From NCBI GenBank assembly GCA_023416575.1, contig JAEZHL010000119.1, forward strand, positions 1 through 7,850: a stretch of DNA of 7,850 bases, given 5' to 3'. The notes beneath the pieces are model-generated. The model saw nothing but the letters and a program-made list of their open reading frames with translations. It searched no databases and was not told the DNA's origin. Numbering within the stretch: the first letter of the stretch is position 1; every line of letters begins with the position of its first letter. This DNA is from Pseudomonadota bacterium (GTDB lineage: Bacteria > Pseudomonadota > Alphaproteobacteria > Rhizobiales > Hyphomicrobiaceae). The position numbers were made by a program, and so were the translations under genes. Shown piece by piece: positions 5,123 to 7,850 of this stretch.

Positions 5123-7006
5123 GTGCACGCACGCTTTGGGCGCAGAAGCGTCAATATAGGTAAGGGATTGCTGGCCATCGCGATTTCGGCGCTGGCGCTC
5201 AATATTGCTCCCGCAGATCTCAAGGCAGAATCAGAGACGCGGCATCACGCGCTGTCCCTCGTTGGCGAGCCGAGGTTCGCCCCTGATTTCAAGCATTTCG
5301 ATTGGGTGAACCCGGACGCGCCGAAAGGCGGCACCGTGCGCCAATGGGCCATGGGCTCGTTCGACAGCCTGAACGGCTTCTCGGTCCGCGGCAGCCCGGC
5401 TCTCGGGCTCGGCCTGATCTACGACACGTTGATGGCGTCGAGCCCGGACGAGCCATCGGCCGAGTACGGCCTCGTCGCGGAGTGGGTCTCCTATCCGGAT
5501 GACTACGCGCGTGCGACGTTCGGGCTGAGGCCCGAGGCGCGGTTCCACGACGGAACTCCGATCAAGCCCGAGGACGTGATCTTCTCCCTCGAGGCCCTGA
5601 AGAAGTCGCATCCCCACTACAACGCGTACTATCGGAACGTCGTCCGCGCCGAGAAGACGGGCGAGCACCAGGTGACCTTCACCTTCGACCAAACGGGCAA
5701 CCGCGAGCTGCCGCAGATCGTCGGCCAGCTGCCGGTGCTGCCGAAGCACTTCTGGGAAGCCAAGGGCCCCAATGGCGAGCAGCGGGATCTGTCCCGCAGC
5801 GGGCTCGAGGTGCCTCTCGGCTCCGGCCCCTACCGAATCAAGTCGGTCGACCCCGGCCGCAGCATCGTCTACGAGCGGGTCGCCGACTGGTGGGCGAAGG
5901 ACCTGCCCGTGTCCAAGGGGCAGTGGAACTTCGACGAGCTGTCGTTCACCTACTTCCGCGACCAGGTACCGGCGTTCGAGGCGTTCAAGACGGGAATCAT
6001 CGATTTCTGGCGTGAATCGAACGCGAAGAACTGGGCGACCTCCTACGACTTCGACGCGGTCCGGCGTGGCCTCGTCAAGAAGGAGGAGTTCGACATCCGG
6101 CGCGTGACGGGAATGCAGGGATTCGTGATGAATCTCCGCCGTAAGCAGTTCCAGGATCCGCGGGTGCGCCGGGCCTTCAATCTGGCGTTCGACTTCGAGT
6201 GGATGAATAAGAACCTGTTTTTCGACCAATACCGGCGCTCGCAGAGTTTCTTCGGCAACTCCGAATTGCAGGCAACGGGCCTGCCGACCGGGCGGGAGCT
6301 CGAGTTCCTGAAGGAGGTCGAGAAGGAGGTGCCGGCCGAGGTTTTCACTACCGAGTGGAAGAACCCGGTCAACGCCACCTCTGAGGAGCAGCGCAACAAT
6401 CTCCGGCAGGCCATGCGGCTCCTCGGCGAAGCCGGCTGGACCCAGAAGGGCGGCAAGCTGACCAACGCGGCTGGCGAGCAGCTCGCCGTGGAGTTCCTGC
6501 TGGTGCAGCCGGATTTCGAGCGTGTGGTGCTGCCGTTCAAGAAAAACCTCGAGCGGCTCGGCATCGACGCCACCGTGCGGATCGTCGACACGTCGCAGTA
6601 TCAGCGCCGCGTCGATACGTTCGACTTCGACATCATCGTCGATTCATTCGGCCAGTCGAACTCGCCGGGCAACGAGCAGCGCAACTACTGGGGCTCGGCA
6701 GCTGCCGACACCGATGGCAGCCAGAACACGATCGGCATCAAGAATCCGGCCATCGACAAGTTGATCGACAAGATCATCTTCGCACAAAATCGCGAAGATC
6801 TCGTCGCTGCGACGCGGGCGCTCGACCGGGTGTTGCTGTGGAATTTCTACGTCATTCCGAATTGGCATTCTCCCTACGACAGGATCGCCGTTTGGGATAT
6901 GTTCGGAAGGCCAGAGAAACTGCCGGAACAGGATGTCGCCTTCATGCGCGTCTGGTGGATCGACAAGGCCGCCCAGCAGAAGCTCAATGCGGAGCGCGGC
7001 CGATGA
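5123..7006 (+). CDS. yejA: YejA-family ABC transporter periplasmic peptide-binding protein (first of tandem pair)
   Basis: This 627-residue solute-binding protein of the SBP_bac_5 (peptide/nickel) family is closest in pattern to E. coli YejA, the binding subunit of the YejABEF peptide importer. A Sec signal peptide is visible: basic n-region (GRRS), hydrophobic core (about 15-29) and likely cleavage after Ala35 (LKA). There is no lipobox Cys, so the mature protein should be free in the periplasm. Family features in order: HFDWVNPDAPKGG, a YDTLMASSPDEP segment, LRPEARFHDGTPI, GSGPYRI, the DWWAKDLPVSKGQWNFDE segment, NAKNWAT, and the YejA hallmark AFDFEWMNKNLFF. The GTG start follows a strong GAGGAG. 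It overlaps the next gene by 4 nt. YejABEF imports microcin C in E. coli, and in Sinorhizobium it affects tolerance of plant NCR peptides; the substrate here cannot be read from the sequence. Confidence 0.94.
   Translation: MHARFGRRSVNIGKGLLAIAISALALNIAPADLKAESETRHHALSLVGEPRFAPDFKHFDWVNPDAPKGGTVRQWAMGSFDSLNGFSVRGSPALGLGLIYDTLMASSPDEPSAEYGLVAEWVSYPDDYARATFGLRPEARFHDGTPIKPEDVIFSLEALKKSHPHYNAYYRNVVRAEKTGEHQVTFTFDQTGNRELPQIVGQLPVLPKHFWEAKGPNGEQRDLSRSGLEVPLGSGPYRIKSVDPGRSIVYERVADWWAKDLPVSKGQWNFDELSFTYFRDQVPAFEAFKTGIIDFWRESNAKNWATSYDFDAVRRGLVKKEEFDIRRVTGMQGFVMNLRRKQFQDPRVRRAFNLAFDFEWMNKNLFFDQYRRSQSFFGNSELQATGLPTGRELEFLKEVEKEVPAEVFTTEWKNPVNATSEEQRNNLRQAMRLLGEAGWTQKGGKLTNAAGEQLAVEFLLVQPDFERVVLPFKKNLERLGIDATVRIVDTSQYQRRVDTFDFDIIVDSFGQSNSPGNEQRNYWGSAAADTDGSQNTIGIKNPAIDKLIDKIIFAQNREDLVAATRALDRVLLWNFYVIPNWHSPYDRIAVWDMFGRPEKLPEQDVAFMRVWWIDKAAQQKLNAERGR
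6991..6994 (+). promoter_or_regulatory. Ribosome binding site of the second yejA gene, inside the end of the first
   Basis: GGAG lies 8 nt before the ATG at 7003 and within the last codons of yejA1. With the ATGA overlap it indicates translational coupling of the two binding proteins. Confidence 0.6.
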
Positions 7007-7850
7007 GTCGGCGTGCGCTCTCCGCGCTCTTGGGAGGGTTGGCTGCAGGCTTGATCGGCAGCCTCCAGGTCACCGCCAGCATTCCCGCTTTCGCGAACGA
7101 GGGAGCGAGCCACGGGCTCTCGGCCTTTGGCGATCTGAAATACAAGCCGGATTTCCAGCACTTCGAGTACGTGAATCCGGATGCTCCGAAGGGCGGGCGG
7201 CTGTCGCAGGTCGGGGTGGCGGCGCGTATCACGTTCGACAGCTTCAATCCATTCATCCTGCGGGGGGATTCCGCGCAGGGGCTGGAGCTGCTGTTCGATA
7301 GCCTAATGGTGCGGGCGGCCGATGAGCCGGACGCGGTCTATGGGCTGCTTGCGAAGTCGGCCACGGTGGCGCCAGATCGCCGCTCTGTGACGTTCGAGCT
7401 GCGGCCCGAGGCGAAGTTCGCCGACGGCTCTCCGGTGACAGCCGAGGACGTCGCGTTTTCCTTCGACACTTTGAAAACCAAGGGCCATCCGCACTACCGC
7501 ATGGCCTTGCGCGATGTCACCCGCGCCGAGGTCCTCGATCCTCACCGCGTCCGCTACGTTTTCCAGGGTGAGGACCTGCGCGATCTGCCGTTGACCGTGG
7601 CGACCCTACCGGTGCTCTCGAAAGCCTACTATGCGACCCGCGATTTCGAGGCGACGACACTCGAGCCGCCGCTGGGCTCCGGGCCCTATCAGATTTCCGA
7701 ATTCAAGCAGGGCACCTTCACGACCTTCAAGCGGCGGCAGGATTACTGGGCGCGCGACTTGCCGGTCAACCGCGGCCGCTACAACTTCGATGAGGTGCGC
7801 TACGAATACTACCGCGATCGCACCGCGCAGCTCGAAAGCCTGAAGGCAGG
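7003..7850 (+). CDS. yejA: YejA-family periplasmic peptide-binding protein (second of tandem pair), 3'-truncated by window edge
   Basis: The frame from the ATG at 7003 is open to the window edge (282 complete codons), so no stop is visible. It begins with a signal peptide: MSRR, a Leu/Ala/Gly-rich core (about 6-25) and likely cleavage after Ala31 (AFA before NEG). The mature part follows yejA1 almost block for block: FGDLKYKPDFQHFEYVNP with DAPKGG, DSLMVRAADEPDAVYGLL, LRPEAKFADGSPVTAEDV, KGHPHYR, LGSGPYQI, then the DYWARDLPVNRGRYNFDE and YEYYRD segments. It is clearly a diverged paralogue, not a recent copy: the blocks agree but the sequence between them differs, with a shorter stretch before LGSGPYQI. 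The start overlaps the yejA1 stop as ATGA. Several rhizobia carry such a pair ahead of yejB, yejE and yejF; those genes are expected to the right. Confidence 0.94.
   Translation, partial: MSRRALSALLGGLAAGLIGSLQVTASIPAFANEGASHGLSAFGDLKYKPDFQHFEYVNPDAPKGGRLSQVGVAARITFDSFNPFILRGDSAQGLELLFDSLMVRAADEPDAVYGLLAKSATVAPDRRSVTFELRPEAKFADGSPVTAEDVAFSFDTLKTKGHPHYRMALRDVTRAEVLDPHRVRYVFQGEDLRDLPLTVATLPVLSKAYYATRDFEATTLEPPLGSGPYQISEFKQGTFTTFKRRQDYWARDLPVNRGRYNFDEVRYEYYRDRTAQLESLKA

Noticed and set aside
5135..5170. Possible twin-arginine signal in yejA1 (GRRSVNIG)
   Set aside because: The residues after the arginine pair do not fit the Tat consensus (no Phe/Leu-Lys pattern), and periplasmic peptide-binding proteins normally use Sec.
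4814..5223. Several short minus-strand frames across the cytochrome-yejA1 gap
   Set aside because: They overlap the intrinsic terminator and both flanking genes, are Arg/Pro/Ala-rich, and resemble no known protein.
5231..6229. Minus-strand open frame of about 332 codons opposite yejA1
   Set aside because: It is a shadow of the yejA1 frame: low-complexity Arg/Val/Leu/Glu content, no recognisable domain, and no ribosome site supporting a start.
1..7850. A novel defence, mobile or biosynthetic system in the window
   Set aside because: All substantial frames are assigned to known families in plausible chromosomal order, with no integrase, transposase, toxin, nuclease or repeat array and no obvious shift in composition.

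Overview
The window reads as an ordinary stretch of chromosome from a GC-rich alphaproteobacterium, most likely of the order Hyphomicrobiales (Rhizobiales). The basis is the fused SecDF translocase, the block formed by a CycM-type membrane-anchored cytochrome c divergent from kdsB and pheA, the rhizobial flavour of the PheA and KdsB motifs, and two consecutive YejA-type binding proteins. Seven protein-coding genes account for nearly all of the sequence. I see no rRNA, tRNA, CRISPR array, insertion sequence, phage gene or compositional island.

Layout. (1) 1-1571, plus strand: the C-terminal part of a SecD-SecF fusion, cut by the left edge. (2) 1572-1653: a short convergent gap with a perfect 10-bp inverted repeat, probably a transcription terminator. 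(3) 1654-4178, minus strand, read right to left: kdsB (CMP-KDO synthesis for LPS), pheA (prephenate dehydratase, phenylalanine synthesis) and a short-chain dehydrogenase/reductase of unknown substrate. The gaps are 37 and 46 bp, so they are probably one transcription unit. (4) 4179-4350: a divergent promoter region. (5) 4351-4893, plus strand: a membrane-anchored c-type cytochrome resembling CycM (cytochrome c552), followed at 4982-5015 by a good intrinsic terminator. (6) 5123 to the right edge, plus strand: two tandem YejA-family periplasmic peptide-binding proteins with overlapping stop and start codons (ATGA). The second is truncated by the window edge. Permease and ATPase genes (yejB, yejE, yejF) are expected just beyond it but are not visible.

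How the genes work together. The common theme is the cell envelope: protein export (SecDF), LPS precursor activation (KdsB), respiratory electron transfer on the periplasmic face (CycM-like) and periplasmic peptide capture (YejA pair). PheA and the SDR are cytoplasmic metabolic enzymes. I did not find a convincing undescribed system. The points most worth a second look are the tandem YejA pair, the altered phenylalanine-binding motif in PheA, the SDR attached to the kdsB-pheA unit, and small palindromic elements in two intergenic gaps.
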